From: Candidatus Rhodoferax randersensis
Lineage (GTDB): Bacteria; Pseudomonadota; Gammaproteobacteria; Burkholderiales; Burkholderiaceae_C
Length of the DNA: 26,256 nt
Assembly (NCBI GenBank): GCA_016718155.1
Contig: JADKEH010000030.1
Span: 1-26,256 of the forward strand
Direction of reading: 5' to 3'
Both the position numbers and the translations under genes were made by a program. Of the stretch, positions 18,376 through 25,360 are shown piece after piece (within the stretch, counting starts at the first letter, position 1; every line of letters starts with the position of its first letter). The notes beneath the pieces were generated by a model that was given only the letters and a program-made list of their open reading frames with translations, searched no databases and was not told the origin of the DNA.

Positions 18376-18563
18376 TCGCCACGGCCCGCCGTGATCAACC
18401 AGCGCGCCAGAAGATGTAGTCCGTCTGGTAGCGCACCACCTGCCTTTGGCCCTGCAGCGCGCCTTCGCCTCTGGCCGGATTGGCCTTGACCAATTGCAGG
18501 GCGATGGCGCCAGCACCCGCCGGCGCTACCGCGACTTGCGCGCCAGACACTTTGGAGCCGTCC
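18376..18563 (-). pseudogene. Partial copy of the DUF3455 gene with a 75-base deletion
   Basis: This stretch repeats 20922-21184 with only scattered substitutions. It encodes the C-terminal part of the DUF3455 protein (DGSKVSGAQVAVAPAGAGAI; QVVRYQTDYIFWRAG, stop at 18395-18397) and extends past the stop into flanking DNA. A 75-base segment of the other copy is absent here; in that copy the segment is bounded by GCCCTGGAGCGC and GCCCTGCAGCGC. The sequence between 18565 and the antitoxin operator at 18662 shows no gene or recognised element. Confidence 0.75.
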
Positions 18564-18661
18564 CAGATCGCCCTCCGCGAAACGCCGCAGGACGCGGCGT
18601 GTGTCATTTGGAGCATCACCTCGAGTCTTCGCTGGCTGTCACGAATTTCTTTTTCGTCTGC

Positions 18662-18684
18662 GAATTGCTGAATTGCAGTAATTC
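18662..18684. promoter_or_regulatory. Imperfect palindrome, operator candidate for the AbrB-type antitoxin
   Basis: GAATTGCTGAA-T-TGCAGTAATTC is a 23-base inverted repeat in which seven of eleven half-site positions pair, with perfect five-base ends GAATT/AATTC. It lies 15 bases before the antitoxin ATG, where VapB/MazE antitoxins usually bind to repress their own operon. The DNA here is AT-rich against a GC-rich background. Confidence 0.45.
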
Positions 18685-18699
18685 CGATAAACTGCACCC

Positions 18700-18939
18700 A
18701 TGCAAGCCACACTCACTCTCAACAGCCGCGGCGTCATCACTTTGCCGGCCAAGCTGCGCCAGGCCATGGGGCTGAAGGCGGACGATCAACTGATCGCTGA
18801 AACCACGCCCCAGGGGCTTTTGCTGCGCCCGGCAGTCACCCTGCCACTGGAGCTGTACACGCCCGAACGCTTGCAAGAGTTTGACGCGGCCGAGGCCGAG
18901 CTGGCAGCCATGCTACCCCGGCTCAAAACCCAGCCCTGA
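18700..18939 (+). CDS. AbrB/MazE-type antitoxin (VapB-like)
   Basis: This is an intact protein of 79 residues. The N-terminal swapped-hairpin DNA-binding domain is at residues 3-45: ATLTLNSRGVITLPAKLRQA, MGLKADDQLIAETTPQGLLL, with the family's SRGVITLP and LKADDQL motifs. The acidic tail (LQEFDAAEAELAAMLPRLK, residues 55-75) should be the part that wraps and blocks the toxin. The partner is the PIN gene 46 bases downstream. Autoregulation is likely through the palindrome just upstream. Confidence 0.9.
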   Translation: MQATLTLNSRGVITLPAKLRQAMGLKADDQLIAETTPQGLLLRPAVTLPLELYTPERLQEFDAAEAELAAMLPRLKTQP

Positions 18940-18985
18940 TACCCCACCCCAAATCCCGGTTAGCGCCACTGACCAGCCCGTGCCC

Positions 18986-19405
18986 ATGCGCATTTTTTTG
19001 GACGCCAACGTCCTGTTCTCCGCTGCCCGATCCGCTGGCGCTATTCGGCAGTTGGTGCATGCACTGCATGCTGCGGGGCACACGCTGGTGGCAGATGAGT
19101 ACGTGGCCACCGAGGCCCGACGTAACGTGGCAGCCAAGGCTGGCAGCCAGGCGACGGACTACTTGCAGGCGCTGCTCGGCCAAATAGAAGTCAGTGCGGT
19201 GCAATACCCCCCCGGGGTGCAAGCCGCAACGCATTGGCTGCCTGAAAAAGACCGCCCTGTGTTGGTGGCGGCCATAGCATTGAAATGCGATGCATTGGCC
19301 ACGGGCGACCGCACGCATTTTGGCCCAGGCTATGGCAAAGCCTTTGACGGCGTCACTGTCTATTCCCCCGCCCAATTGGCGCAGGCGGTATTTCCACCGG
19401 CATAA
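18986..19405 (+). CDS. PIN-domain toxin (VapC-like ribonuclease)
   Basis: This intact protein of 139 residues has the three acidic clusters of PIN nucleases: MRIFLDANVLFSAARSAGAI (Asp at residue 6), ADEYVATEARRNVA (Glu near 50), and LPEKDRPVLVAAIALKCDAL followed by TGDRTHFG (Asp residues near 92 and 110). These proteins cleave RNA, often tRNA or rRNA, in a metal-dependent way. ATG 18986 follows the antitoxin stop by 46 bases; the open frame extends further upstream but homology starts at MRIFLDAN. Both catalytic motifs and frame are intact, so the module may be active, unlike the broken PIN gene at the left end. Confidence 0.9.
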   Translation: MRIFLDANVLFSAARSAGAIRQLVHALHAAGHTLVADEYVATEARRNVAAKAGSQATDYLQALLGQIEVSAVQYPPGVQAATHWLPEKDRPVLVAAIALKCDALATGDRTHFGPGYGKAFDGVTVYSPAQLAQAVFPPA

Positions 19406-19432
19406 ACCGGCCCACCCCGAGTTGGTTAAGAA

Positions 19433-19876
19433 ATGTGGATGAGCTCAACTGCACCGTACTCGTTCGCACTTCAAAGACAAGGAAAGCCCATAAGTCCGAG
19501 CGCCGCTGCCCGCGTCTTTGCCGCATTGATTGGCGCAACCGTCATCTTTCAACTGGCGCTCGCCCTCGGCGCGCCCTGGGGTGAACTGGCTTGGGGTGGC
19601 GCCTATCCCGGAGTGTTGCCGACGTCGATGCGGTGGGCATCACTGGCGTCCGTCCTGCTGCTGCTTGCTCTCGCCGCGGTGGTGCTGATTCGGGCCGGAC
19701 TGACGGGATTGCGCTGGAAGCCAGCCTCCACCAAGCTGGTGTGGCTGGTCGTGGCCTACTGTGGCCTCGGAGTCATCGCCAACGCGATGAGCCCGAGCTT
19801 TTGGGAGCGTGTCATTTGGGTGCCCGTAACCTTGGTCCTGCTCGCCTGCAGCCTGGTTGTGGCGAGGGCTCGTTAG
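19433..19876 (+). CDS. Small integral membrane protein, four helices
   Basis: The protein of 147 residues has four predicted membrane helices: VFAALIGATVIFQLALALGA, ASVLLLLALAAVVLIRAGL, LVWLVVAYCGLGVIANAMS and VIWVPVTLVLLACSLVVAR. The loop WGELAWGGAYPGVLP after helix 1 is a motif I have seen in unnamed membrane proteins from several phyla. No function can be given. ATG 19433 and 19439 are both possible starts; the Shine-Dalgarno site is weak (AAGAA). It lies 27 bases after the PIN toxin but is not expected to be part of that module. Confidence 0.75.
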   Translation: MWMSSTAPYSFALQRQGKPISPSAAARVFAALIGATVIFQLALALGAPWGELAWGGAYPGVLPTSMRWASLASVLLLLALAAVVLIRAGLTGLRWKPASTKLVWLVVAYCGLGVIANAMSPSFWERVIWVPVTLVLLACSLVVARAR

Positions 19877-19973
19877 ACTCTGGCCAATGCAGTCCGACCC
19901 AAGCCGACGACGACCGGGTGCGGCCCAAAACCATCCAAGGCAGAGATCTCACGCTGCTTCTGCACACCCATCC

Positions 19974-20405
19974 ATGTCCAACCCATCAATTGCCAGTACG
20001 CTGCAAGCGCTGGAGTGCGAGCTCCATGACCCATCAGTGCGACGCAATCGCAATCGCCTGGTGCAGCTGATCCACCCGGATTTTCTGGAGTTTGGACGCT
20101 CCGGTGCCAGCTACACGTTTGCGAACACTCTTGAACGCCTGCCCAGTGAAACCGAGGCCTGCGCCATCCACGCCCAGGGTTTTGTCGCCCGTCAGTTGAC
20201 TAACTCCGTCTTCTTGCTCACCTACCAGTCCGCGCATGTATCGGCGAGCGGAGAACTCGAACGTCACACCTTGCGCTCCTCAATATGGCGGCTTGAGTCA
20301 GTGGGCTGGCAAATGATCTTTCATCAGGGAACACCCACGGCCGCCTTCGACCAGCGCGCGGAACCAACCGACGAACTGGGGAACACTAACCAACACCCTC
20401 TCTAA
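19974..20405 (+). CDS. NTF2-like protein (DUF4440 type)
   Basis: From ATG 19974 (MSNPSIASTLQALECELHDP) the protein has 143 residues and the small alpha/beta cone fold of DUF4440 proteins: a first helix containing ECELHDPSVRRNRNRLVQLI, then HPDFLEFGRSGASYT, IHAQGFVARQLTNSVFLLTY, HTLRSSIWRLESVGWQMIFH and QGTPT. The pattern HPDF.E.G.SG and WQM.FHQGT is typical. No catalytic function is known for most members. The open frame extends upstream to 19857, but that leader is proline/arginine-rich and unlike the family. A second NTF2-like gene follows 102 bases downstream. Confidence 0.85.
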   Translation: MSNPSIASTLQALECELHDPSVRRNRNRLVQLIHPDFLEFGRSGASYTFANTLERLPSETEACAIHAQGFVARQLTNSVFLLTYQSAHVSASGELERHTLRSSIWRLESVGWQMIFHQGTPTAAFDQRAEPTDELGNTNQHPL

Positions 20406-20507
20406 CTAATACCTTGCGGGACAAACCGGAGCGAAGTGACGCTCGGTCCTCAACGGATTGCCGGATGCCCGCGCCAAGCCGCACTCACCCACCAAACGCC
20501 AACCACC

Positions 20508-20894
20508 ATGCCCACCTTGACCGCCGTTGACACCGCTCGCGAGTTCTGGCGCCTGATGGCCAGCAACGACTTCTCGTCCGTCTCGGCCGTTCTGGCGCCC
20601 GACTTTGTACTGGACTGGCCGCAGAGCAAGGAGCGCATCCGTGGTGCACAGCGCTTTGCCGAGATGAACCAGACCTATCCGGCGCACGGGCCGTGGACCT
20701 TCACCATCCATCGCCTGTTCGGTGCGGGGTCCGAGGCAGTGTCGGATGTCACAGTTAGCGACGGTGTTCAAAGCGCCCGAGCGCTGTCGTTCTTCACCGT
20801 GGTTCAGGGCAAGGTGACGCAGATGCTGGAGTTCTGGCCCGAGCCCTATGCCGCCCCTTCCAATCGAGCGCACCTGGTGGAGCCGATCGAATAG
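20508..20894 (+). CDS. SnoaL/NTF2-like protein
   Basis: From ATG 20508 (MPTLTAVDTAREFWRLMASN) the protein has 128 residues of the SnoaL-like/NTF2 fold: DFSSVSAVLAPDFVLDWPQS, KERIRGAQRFAEMNQTYPAH, SDVTVSDGVQSARALSFFTV, and QGKVTQMLEFWPEPYAAPSN. The W.....RI.G...F...N motif and the late Y..PF-like ending are common in this group. Function is unassigned; relatives are small-molecule isomerases, cyclases or plain ligand-binding proteins. It is convergent with the DUF3455 gene. Confidence 0.87.
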   Translation: MPTLTAVDTAREFWRLMASNDFSSVSAVLAPDFVLDWPQSKERIRGAQRFAEMNQTYPAHGPWTFTIHRLFGAGSEAVSDVTVSDGVQSARALSFFTVVQGKVTQMLEFWPEPYAAPSNRAHLVEPIE

Positions 20895-20902
20895 GCGCGG
20901 GC

Positions 20903-20917
20903 CGGGCTGTCAGCCCG
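20903..20917. terminator. Perfect hairpin between convergent genes
   Basis: CGGGCT-GTC-AGCCCG is a six-base stem with a three-base loop in the 46-base gap between the convergent SnoaL-like and DUF3455 genes. It could end both transcripts, but neither side has a T-run, so intrinsic termination is unproven. Confidence 0.4.
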
Positions 20918-20940
20918 TCACTCGCCACGGCCAGCCGTGA

Positions 20941-21500
20941 TCAACCGGCGCGCCAGAAGATGTAGTCCGCCTGGTAGCGCACCACTTGCCTTTGGCCCTG
21001 GAGCGCCGCGGTGCAGGGGGTGACTGGTGGCACGCCGCCTTGCGTGGCGACACGCTGGATGTAGCTGACGCCCTGCAGCGCCCCTCGGCCGCTGGCCGGA
21101 TTGGCCTTGACCAGTTGCAGGGCGATGGCGCCAGCACCCGCCGGGGCTACCGCGACTTGCGCGCCAGACACCTTCGAGCCATCCCCCTGATGCTCCCAGG
21201 TGGCGGTGGGCCGTAGTACTTGCCCAGCGGTTTGCCGTCGCGTCCTTTCAGACCCGCGTCGGGGCCGACATAGGCCCAGTCGAACAGACCGGCGCTGTCC
21301 TTCCTGGCCCGGCATTCATGCGTGATGTCACCCGCCGCGGCGGCTTCGATGGCGACGCGGTGGCCGGCAGGCACTTTGACGCCCTCGGGCAATGCCGCTT
21401 GCGAGAACGGGGCCGGGGTCGGTACGTGCGGCACCGCGCAGGCCGACAGGCCGATCAGAGCAATCGCTGCAAGCAACGATGCGGTAGATTGAGTGTTCAT
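20941..21500 (-). CDS. DUF3455 lipoprotein, one frameshift
   Basis: The N-terminal frame from ATG 21500 has a lipoprotein signal (SLLAAIALIGLSAC, lipobox LSAC, Cys 21), then VKVPAGHRVAIEAAAAGDIT, HECRARKD, FDWAYVGPDAGLKGRDGKPL and GKYYGP. The C-terminal frame continues ATWEHQGDGSKVSGAQVAVA, ALQLVKANPASGRGALQGVS, YIQRVATQGGVPP, and ADYIFWRAG to the stop at 20941. Restoring one base in the CC run near 21210 joins them into about 186 residues, the normal size of DUF3455 (PF11937). The function is unknown; it should sit in a membrane facing the periplasm. It is the third gene of an operon, 30 bases after the cytochrome. A partial copy lies at 18376-18563. Confidence 0.82.
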
Positions 21501-21530
21501 GGTTAGAAATCCTTGGTAAAAATCATTCTC

Positions 21531-21944
21531 TTAGCGCGCAGCAAGCGAGGCCAGATAGGCCACCACATCGCGCCGGTCCTGTGCCTGCTCCAGCCGGTAA
21601 CCCATAGCCTGGCCGGGCAGCACCGACTCGGGGTCGGTGAGCCAGGCCAGCAGGCTGTCGCGGTCCCACACGTGGCGGGCCGCACTCAGAGCCTGGGAGT
21701 AGCTGAACTCGGACGCCTTGCCCGCCACCCGACCCAGCACGTTGCCGAGTGCCGGACCAACGCGATGGGCATCCAGGCTGTGACAGGCCCCGCAACGCGA
21801 CTCAAAGATGGTTTGCCCCGTGGGGACGGAAGCGGATTGCGCCTGCGCCGAGAGTGACAACCCCAGCGCCAGCACAGCCGACGCCGCACCACGAGCCAAG
21901 GAGGGCGCTCGCTGACACCGGGTGGGAGCAACGAGCCCGCCCAT
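21531..21944 (-). CDS. Periplasmic class I cytochrome c
   Basis: This intact protein of 137 residues carries a signal peptide (SAVLALGLSLSAQA, cleavage before QSASV). It has one haem-binding CGACH at residues 51-55 and a probable axial Met at residue 114 in LPGQAMGYRL. HSLDAHRVGPALGNVLGR and DRRDVVAYLASLA are typical of small cytochromes of the c2/c550 type. The start ATG (21944-21942) shares one base with the TGA of the ferritin-like gene (TGATG), which implies translational coupling. It could take electrons from, or give them to, the ferritin-like protein encoded just upstream; that is inference from context. Confidence 0.92.
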   Translation of the reverse strand: MGGLVAPTRCQRAPSLARGAASAVLALGLSLSAQAQSASVPTGQTIFESRCGACHSLDAHRVGPALGNVLGRVAGKASEFSYSQALSAARHVWDRDSLLAWLTDPESVLPGQAMGYRLEQAQDRRDVVAYLASLAAR

Positions 21945-22552
21945 CAAGCACCAAAGCTCAAGGCACCGCCCGGCAGCGCACGGCCCAAGGCATTGGTCAG
22001 ATAGGTGAAGTGCATGGTCTCGTCCGCAGCCAGGCGAGCGGCCACCTTGCCCAGGTCCTTGCTGCCAAACGCCGGGATCACACCCAAGTAGGCGTTGATG
22101 GCACCGAGCTCCAGGCGCGTGGCCAAATCCAGCACATCACCCTGGTTGCGCAGGGTATCGGCCTTGACTGTCTTGGCATAGTCCTCAAGCTTCTTCTCAG
22201 CCACTGGCAGACCACCCATCTTTTGAATGGTGGCAACCAAGGCGTCACGATGCGCCTTGTGGTGGGACTGAAACTGCACCTCAATGTCCAGCACCGCTTT
22301 TTGCAGCAAGCCACTGCCCGCACCGAGCTGGTAGGCGTTGATGGCTTCGTGCTCCAGGCCAAGCGCCACATTGAGAATGCCGACATCCTTGGACACGTCG
22401 GCGCCCATGCCTTGCGCCATGACGTCCTTGCCGGCCATCAAGGCAATGGCGACGGCCGAGAGTGAGCCGGTGCGGCCCATGAAGGCGCGGCGTGAGGCGG
22501 CCAGGGACGGTGCAGGGTTGGAAGCGTGAGCGAGCTGAACAAGCGACTTCAT
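21944..22552 (-). CDS. Tat-exported ferritin-like protein
   Basis: From ATG 22552 the protein has 202 residues. The leader holds a twin-arginine signal (SRRAFMGRTGSLSAVAIALM, residues about 20-40). The mature part is a four-helix ferritin-like domain (PF13668 type) with candidate metal ligands in each helix: LGLEHEAINAYQLG, FQSHHKAHRDALVATI, ATRLELGAINAYLGVI and LAADETMHFTYLTNALG. Folding with metal in the cytoplasm before export would explain the Tat route. It heads an operon with cytochrome c and DUF3455. The 93-base leader between the start codon and the 31-base element at 22645-22675 suggests transcription by the ECF sigma factor encoded at 25226. Substrate and metal (di-iron or manganese) are not known. 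Confidence 0.88.
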   Translation of the reverse strand: MKSLVQLAHASNPAPSLAASRRAFMGRTGSLSAVAIALMAGKDVMAQGMGADVSKDVGILNVALGLEHEAINAYQLGAGSGLLQKAVLDIEVQFQSHHKAHRDALVATIQKMGGLPVAEKKLEDYAKTVKADTLRNQGDVLDLATRLELGAINAYLGVIPAFGSKDLGKVAARLAADETMHFTYLTNALGRALPGGALSFGA

Positions 22553-22644
22553 GATGGTTTCTTTCGAGGGTAGTCTGTAAAGGGTTGGTGCCGGTCGTTG
22601 GTCGACACGGTCCGCGTATCGGCGAAAAATCATGTCCGACCCTT

Positions 22645-22675
22645 TGAATACGCAGCCAGCGTGCAACTGGATTCA
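22645..22675 (-). promoter_or_regulatory. ECF-type promoter of the ferritin-like operon
   Basis: On the minus strand the element reads TGAATCCAGT, 12 bases, GCGTATTCA. The same two blocks at the same spacing precede the DUF4331 gene, and a weaker version precedes the sigma gene. Read as a promoter, -35 is TGAATCC and -10 is CGTA, separated as in ECF promoters. It lies 93 bases before the ferritin-like ATG. Confidence 0.65.
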
Positions 22676-23113
22676 ACTTCGACCAAGCGATTGAGCCAAA
22701 GCCCGATTTGGGGTTGGCGCGAATGGCCCTTACTTACCCTGTTTGCCAAAGAGAGATTTCAGTTTGGTGGTTGATCGATGCATTGGGCTGAATCGACTGG
22801 ACCGAGCACGCGCCAATTGGCGGGCGCGGGGATCAGGCTGCCTGGGTGATCTGCGCAGGTCAAGGGGGAGCCCGTAGGGCGGAGGACACGAACGGCGGCG
22901 TGTGCGCCCATCCTGCTGCGAGTCCAGCACAATCGCTCTGCACAAGTGCCTCGACAGCGTCAGAGCGAACGGAGTCTTCCTTACGTGAGTGTCATTCGGG
23001 TTAGCGCCACACCGATTGTCCAGGTGAGGTGCGGCTTCTGCAACGCCAGTCTGTCGGCGCAAACTGGCGAAACCCACTGCTTCATTCCGTGGCAAGCAAA
23101 TGCGTTCGCTGCC
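22676..23113. other. Gap without recognised gene
   Basis: The only long frame here (minus strand, 22730-23095) gives an arginine-, proline- and serine-rich product (LRRSPRQPDPRARQLARARS) with no family resemblance and no good ribosome-binding site. I regard it as chance. There is a small hairpin GCCCGTAGGGC near 22870. I see no tRNA, terminator with T-run or mobile element. Decayed coding DNA is possible, but nothing can be named. Confidence 0.5.
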
Positions 23114-23947
23114 CTACAGCCTGGCCAACGCGTCAGCGAAGCCGCTGCGGTACGCCTCGAAGTCCTGCAAGTCGTTGCAGCCGCGCCCGCGATGCGCAAC
23201 AGGCCGGCGCGCGGTGCCAGTGCCTTGAGGCATCGCTATGGCGACTGCAATCAGCCGGTCTTCGGTGCCGTGAATCAACAACACGGGGTTGCCGATGTGC
23301 CCCACCATCTGATCGGTTCGCATCGGATAGCGCAGTACAAACGATGGGACCCAGGGGTAGTGGTCGTGCGACAGCGCCGCCATGCTGCTGTAGGGTGAGA
23401 CCAGCACGGTCAGATCTGGCGCTCGGGTACTGGCCAGTTCAACCGACAGACCCGCGGCCAGACCCGAGCCCAGCGAACGCCCATAGATCACCACGCGCTT
23501 GCCGGCGTAGCGTGGCGCCACCGTGGCCCACGCGCTGCGCACGTCTTGGCGCAGTTGTGCTTCGCTTTCGATCCGGCCCGTGCTCTTGCCATAACCACGG
23601 TAGTCGATCATGAACAAATCAAAATTGGCGCGGCGATGGAAGTCCGCGTTGACAAACCAGCTTTCCAGACTGCCGCCATTGCCATGGAGAAAGAACACCA
23701 CGCCTTTGGGGTTGGGCAGGCGCAGATGCAACGCCGACAACCGTGCACCAGCCACATCGATGGTGACCTCGTGAATGTCTGGCGCCTGGGCCAGCGGTCG
23801 ATCCGCCGGCAACACGGTCGGCACGAACAGCAGCTTTTCCTGGCTGAACCAGAGCCAGCCCAAGACGGCACCATACAGCGTCAGCGCCAGCATGGCCAGC
23901 CGTAGCAAGGTGGCGGCCAGGGTCGGGATCGCCGCGCGGGAAGTCAT
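23114..23947 (-). CDS. Membrane-anchored alpha/beta hydrolase (BEM46/YfhR-like)
   Basis: The protein of 277 residues has one N-terminal membrane anchor (LRLAMLALTLYGAVLGWLWF, about residues 15-35) and then a serine hydrolase domain: VVFFLHGNGGSLESW, FDLFMIDYRGYGKSTGRIES, the nucleophile elbow IYGRSLGSGLAAG, SPYSSMAALSHDHYPWVPSF and the acid loop LLIHGTEDRLI. The expected continuation after the acid loop (HSDALKALAPRAGLLRIAGA) is present but out of frame between about 23185 and 23245. Three lost bases would restore it, so the listed frame reads nonsense there and recovers at NDLQDFEAYRSGFADALARL. The catalytic His before NDLQ reads as Cys. It starts 34 bases after the anti-sigma gene and is probably in its operon. 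Confidence 0.85.
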   Translation of the reverse strand: MTSRAAIPTLAATLLRLAMLALTLYGAVLGWLWFSQEKLLFVPTVLPADRPLAQAPDIHEVTIDVAGARLSALHLRLPNPKGVVFFLHGNGGSLESWFVNADFHRRANFDLFMIDYRGYGKSTGRIESEAQLRQDVRSAWATVAPRYAGKRVVIYGRSLGSGLAAGLSVELASTRAPDLTVLVSPYSSMAALSHDHYPWVPSFVLRYPMRTDQMVGHIGNPVLLIHGTEDRLIAVAIAMPQGTGTARRPVAHRGRGCNDLQDFEAYRSGFADALARL

Positions 23948-23981
23948 GCCGGTGTGGTCAATGTGGGCACCGTACCCAGGC

Positions 23982-24767
23982 CTACAGCGACTTCTGAATC
24001 AGCACACCCTTGAACACCACCGGCCCGGTTGGACCACCCTCGCTGGGCACGCCGCCCTTGGGCTCCAGGCTGATGGCCAGCATTGGCACTTCGCGCACGT
24101 CGTTTTCAGCCGCGGTCAGGCGCAACACCTTGTCACCCCCCAACACGCCCAAGGAACGCGGGGCACCCTTAGGCGGCAACGCCCACAGTTGGAGCGACCG
24201 GTCCGACGCCTCCTGGTACGAGCCCACGCGCTGCAAGGTCAGCTTGTTGCTCTTGGGGTCGAACGTCACCAGCATCGACGCGTTGGCCTGGTCGTCGGCC
24301 AACACCGCGACGTACTTGACCTCGGGCGTCGCTTGCAGCCGCGCCTGCAGCGAGCGCACCTCGGCGCCCCACTGGTCCTTGACGTTGACCGCCACCACCA
24401 CGGCCATCACCGTGGCCACGGCGCCGGCCGCACTGAGGCCGCGCCACAGCGCCAGGCCACGCCACCACGATGGGCGCGCCGGTGCCTCGGCGACACGCGT
24501 GGACCGAGCGGCCTGCATGACACGCTGCTCCTGTTCGGCTCGTAATAGGTTCTCGATCCGAATCCATACCGCAGGGTTGGGCGTTACTGGGCTCTGCAGT
24601 TCGGTCAGGCCCGCCAGGCGCGACTGCCACACCAGGGCAGCGGCGCGCACCGGCGCTTGCTCGCGCGCCAGCGTCTCAAAACGGCGCCGTGCGCCACCGC
24701 GCAGCGTGCCGACGGCGTGGCCTGCAGCGAGGCGGTCCAACAGTTCGGGGTGGGCGATCAGGTTCAT
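23982..24767 (-). CDS. RskA-like anti-sigma factor
   Basis: This intact protein of 261 residues starts at ATG 24767, with GAGGGA overlapping the sigma stop as ribosome-binding site. The N-terminal cytoplasmic part (LAAGHAVGTLRGGARRRFET, residues about 14-32; WIRIENLL near 70) is the sigma-binding region and has no Cys, so it is not of the zinc type. A single membrane helix is at about 108-128 (GLSAAGAVATVMAVVVAVNV). The outer part is the RskA domain (PF10099): YVAVLADDQANASMLVTFDP, LTLQRVGSYQEASDRSLQLW, and LAISLEPKGGVPSEGGPTGP. It should hold its sigma factor at the membrane until a periplasmic signal triggers its proteolysis or release. Confidence 0.92.
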   Translation of the reverse strand: MNLIAHPELLDRLAAGHAVGTLRGGARRRFETLAREQAPVRAAALVWQSRLAGLTELQSPVTPNPAVWIRIENLLRAEQEQRVMQAARSTRVAEAPARPSWWRGLALWRGLSAAGAVATVMAVVVAVNVKDQWGAEVRSLQARLQATPEVKYVAVLADDQANASMLVTFDPKSNKLTLQRVGSYQEASDRSLQLWALPPKGAPRSLGVLGGDKVLRLTAAENDVREVPMLAISLEPKGGVPSEGGPTGPVVFKGVLIQKSL

Positions 24768-24777
24768 GCCTGGTCCC

Positions 24778-25226
24778 TCATGCGTAACGCGCCATGCAGG
24801 TGCGCAATTGGTCCAGACCGCGCCGAATCCAGGTTTTCACCGTGCCCAGTGGTAGTTTGAGCCGTTCGGCCAACTCGCCGTGGCTCAGATCGCGGATATA
24901 GGCCAGGCTGACCACCTCGCGCTGGCGGTTCTCCAGTCGGCTCAGGCATTGGTGCAGCGCCACCGCTTGCTGGCTGGCCTGCGCCATGTCCATCGGATTG
25001 GCGCTGTCACCCTCCAGCGTGTCGGCCAGGGTGCCACTCGCCAGATGTAGAGATAGGCCTCCTGCAACACGTCTTCAGCCCACTCCGGCCGACGCACCAC
25101 TTTGAGCGCCAGGCCGTACAGGCGTGCCGAGGTCTGGTCGTACAAAGACCGCAGCGCCGCCTGGTCCTGGGCGGCCACGCGGTCCAGCAGCGCAATCAGC
25201 GCAGCGTCAGAGGTCTCAATGCTCAT
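24778..25226 (-). CDS. ECF sigma factor (RpoE/SigK-like), with internal deletion and frameshift
   Basis: ATG 25226 opens MSIETSDAALIALLDRVAAQ, then region 2 (ARLYGLALKVVRRPEWAEDV, LQEAYLYIWRVA to about residue 65). The frame is then lost. Another frame carries TLADTLEGDSANPMDMAQAS and an intact region 4 helix-turn-helix (LENRQREVVSLAYIRDLSHG, ELAERLKLPLGTVKTWIRRG) to the stop at 24778. Even when joined, only about 149 residues result against about 180-190 usual for the group. The missing part is the end of region 2, which reads the -10 element, and the linker; the join is near 25040-25050. Either the gene is dead or the assembly lost about 100 bases. It is 10 bases before the anti-sigma gene and has its own copy of the 31-base promoter. 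Confidence 0.82.
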
Positions 25227-25275
25227 GGCGGGATTCTCTTCGATCTGGCACGCGGCCGCTAAGGTAGCTCATACC

Positions 25276-25306
25276 CCAGTACGCACGCCCGCCCCCAGTT
25301 GATTCA
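25276..25306 (-). promoter_or_regulatory. ECF-type promoter of the sigma/anti-sigma operon
   Basis: The minus strand reads TGAATCAACT, 12 bases, GCGTACTGG. Compared with the other two copies it keeps TGAATC and GCGTA at exactly the same distance (16 bases between). It lies 50 bases before the sigma ATG, as expected if the sigma factor drives its own gene. Confidence 0.55.
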
Positions 25307-25360
25307 AACAACGACGCAATATTTTGATCAACGCCACTTTTGGCTGGGCGCAAAAAAGTT

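Noticed and set aside
22730..23095. 121-codon minus-strand frame between two operons
   Set aside because: The product is arginine/proline-rich without recognisable motifs and no convincing start; treated as chance.
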